Below, piece by piece: positions 62,845-64,000 of a stretch of DNA of 64,000 nt. Each line of letters opens with the position of its first letter. Position 1 is the stretch's first letter. Source of the stretch: Tautonia rosea (GTDB lineage: Bacteria > Planctomycetota > Planctomycetia > Isosphaerales > Isosphaeraceae); assembly GCF_012958305.1 (NCBI RefSeq), contig NZ_JABBYO010000015.1, positions 1 through 64,000 on the forward strand. Direction: 5' to 3'. The notes under the pieces were generated by a model. The model was not told where the DNA came from, made no database searches, and worked only from the letters and a program-made list of their open reading frames with translations. The position numbers and the translations under genes are program-made.

Positions 62845-63474
62845 TCATTCCTCGGTTGCGACCCGTTCGAGCATCTTGAGAAGTTCCGCTCGAACCACCT
62901 CTCTCCCTCCCGTTTCCCAGACGTCAAGCCATCGAAGATCGGCCCAGGCCCGCAGAAGTGATTGCCGGGTGGATTCCTTTCGAATTCGCTTGAGAACAAG
63001 GGGTCTAAGCTCGACCAGGAGCGTTGCATGGTCCATTGCAGAGGGGCCGATCGCGTCTGATGCCCGATCGAGGAGGGTTCGTGCCAGTGCCGGACCAGCT
63101 CCAGAGGTCGAAATACTCAGGAGAATGGGACCCGATCGCCAGGTCGCCGGCACTGAGAAGTCTCCCGAAGTGGGTTCGCTTGCCGAATTGACGAACACTC
63201 CCTGGCGATGCGCGTCACACACAACCTGGGTGTTGACTTCTGGACTGGCAGCCGCAAAGACCAGAACCGCGCCTTGGAGATGCTCGTGTCGATAGGATTC
63301 TTCCACGATCAATAAGTTCTCAGGAGGCTCTGCACCCCATCCCACCGGATCGATCCCTCTGACTCTCGCTCCTGCCTCCAACAGTCCCAGGGTCTTTCGT
63401 CGTCCGACCGTCCCGAGCCCCACCACCACAGCCAGGCGTCCGTCGAGATGGAAGACCATGGGATATCCGGACAT
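62845..63474 (-). CDS. Precorrin-2 dehydrogenase / sirohydrochlorin ferrochelatase-like protein
   Basis: 209 residues, like the N-terminal half of CysG or a stand-alone Met8/SirC. GRLAVVVGLGTVGRRKTLGL (NAD site) near residue 12, VLVFAAASPEVNTQVVCDAH near 70, and VNSASEPTSGDFSVPATWRS then GPILLSISTSGAGPALARTL near 95-130 are the family signatures. It oxidises precorrin-2 to sirohydrochlorin and may insert iron to form sirohaem. The usual SUMT methyltransferase partner is not in the window. GGAG nine bases upstream supports the start. Confidence 0.88.
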   Translation of the reverse strand: MSGYPMVFHLDGRLAVVVGLGTVGRRKTLGLLEAGARVRGIDPVGWGAEPPENLLIVEESYRHEHLQGAVLVFAAASPEVNTQVVCDAHRQGVFVNSASEPTSGDFSVPATWRSGPILLSISTSGAGPALARTLLDRASDAIGPSAMDHATLLVELRPLVLKRIRKESTRQSLLRAWADLRWLDVWETGGREVVRAELLKMLERVATEE

Positions 63475-63772
63475 CTACGAATACTCCATCGAATCAAGCG
63501 GTCGAGTGAGTGGTCAATCCTCCGACAGGACTTATCCCCTTTTCGTTTCACTGACGAGTTGAATTTCGGAACCAGGCCCCGCGCATTCCTCAGATCGGGG
63601 ACGATTGTGTGGTGAATCATGGCATGACTGACGAGATCAATCGAGTCGAAAAAAGGATCCCGGTTCGGTGGTCCTGTCGTTTCTTCCCGCGGTCCTGCTT
63701 CATCGACATCCGCGATCGCAAGGATTATGCTGCGATCTCCAGAAGCTGTACGTCTTCAGGAGAGTCTAAGCG

Positions 63773-64000
63773 ATGCCGACCCGCCGTACCTTCCTCCGTC
63801 AGGTGTCCGCTGGAGCTTCCTTGGCGGGCGCTTACCTGAGCCGTCCCACGCGTTCTCACGCCGAGATTGTTCAGGTTAAGGCTCATGTTCGTGGGGTGAC
63901 CACCGGCCCAAAGGCCCACTTTTTTGGCTATTACGATAAGTGTCCCTGGGATGTGACCGGACGTTATCTCCTTGGTATGCAAATCGACTATTGTGATCGC
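63773..64000 (+). CDS. Secreted protein, N-terminal part only (cut by the window edge)
   Basis: 76 residues are visible from the ATG at 63773 (AGGAG at 63758-63762). MPTRRTFLRQVSAGASLAGA is a clear twin-arginine leader. The mature part includes KAHFFGYYDKCPWDVTGRYL, a motif I associate with beta-propeller-type planctomycete proteins of unknown function; the rest lies beyond the window, so no firm assignment is possible. Confidence 0.7.
   Translation, partial: MPTRRTFLRQVSAGASLAGAYLSRPTRSHAEIVQVKAHVRGVTTGPKAHFFGYYDKCPWDVTGRYLLGMQIDYCDR

Overview
The window is a high-GC piece of a planctomycete chromosome, most likely from the Isosphaeraceae. That placement rests on gene content: three DUF1549/DUF1553 (PSD1) plus DUF1501 pairs, many secreted proteins with twin-arginine-like leaders, and secreted hydrolases of types common in that phylum. 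No rRNA and no CRISPR array were seen. One tRNA gene (Cys, GCA) is present.

Layout. 1-17 kb: three PSD1/DUF1501 secreted-protein pairs (one with a small membrane protein in the gap between its two genes), a PPC-domain protein and a large alpha/beta hydrolase. 17-22 kb: an MnmE-like GTPase with a shortened C-terminus, a ceramidase-like protein and a CocE-type hydrolase. 21.8-23 kb: a three-gene WXG100 cluster. 23-27.6 kb: rpmA, obg, coaX, a YqgE family gene and a sulfatase. 27.6-31.4 kb: a two-component cluster of two kinases and a stand-alone receiver. 31.8-42.7 kb: glgB, then a long minus-strand run (tyrA, a TPR protein, yebC, an LL-diaminopimelate aminotransferase-like gene, folK with an extra domain, smpB, and a DnaA-like ATPase).

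42.99-50.46 kb is an integrated element inserted in the 3' half of the tRNA-Cys gene. It is bounded by a 48-bp perfect direct repeat. It carries an AlpA-like excisionase, a DUF3987 P-loop protein, a CHC2/TOPRIM primase, a zinc-ribbon protein and a tyrosine integrase, but no capsid or conjugation genes. The integrase reading frame runs through the right attachment core. The left junction keeps the same frame through the core and for 89 further codons, so excision would give the integrase a different and longer C-terminus. The left noncoding end and two of the genes contain unusual short repeats (an inverted arm followed by two direct copies about one helical turn apart), and GCTACCC repeats at both ends could be integrase arm sites. 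This element is the best candidate for something undescribed.

50.6-64 kb: a 2-methylcitrate-cycle operon (prpD, prpB, prpC) followed by a secreted aldo/keto reductase, then a PhoD-type phosphatase, a double-NIPSNAP protein, a divergent pair of secreted proteins of unknown function (one with PRC-barrel-like repeats), a UDP-glucose dehydrogenase, a precorrin-2 dehydrogenase-like gene and the start of a secreted protein cut off by the window edge.
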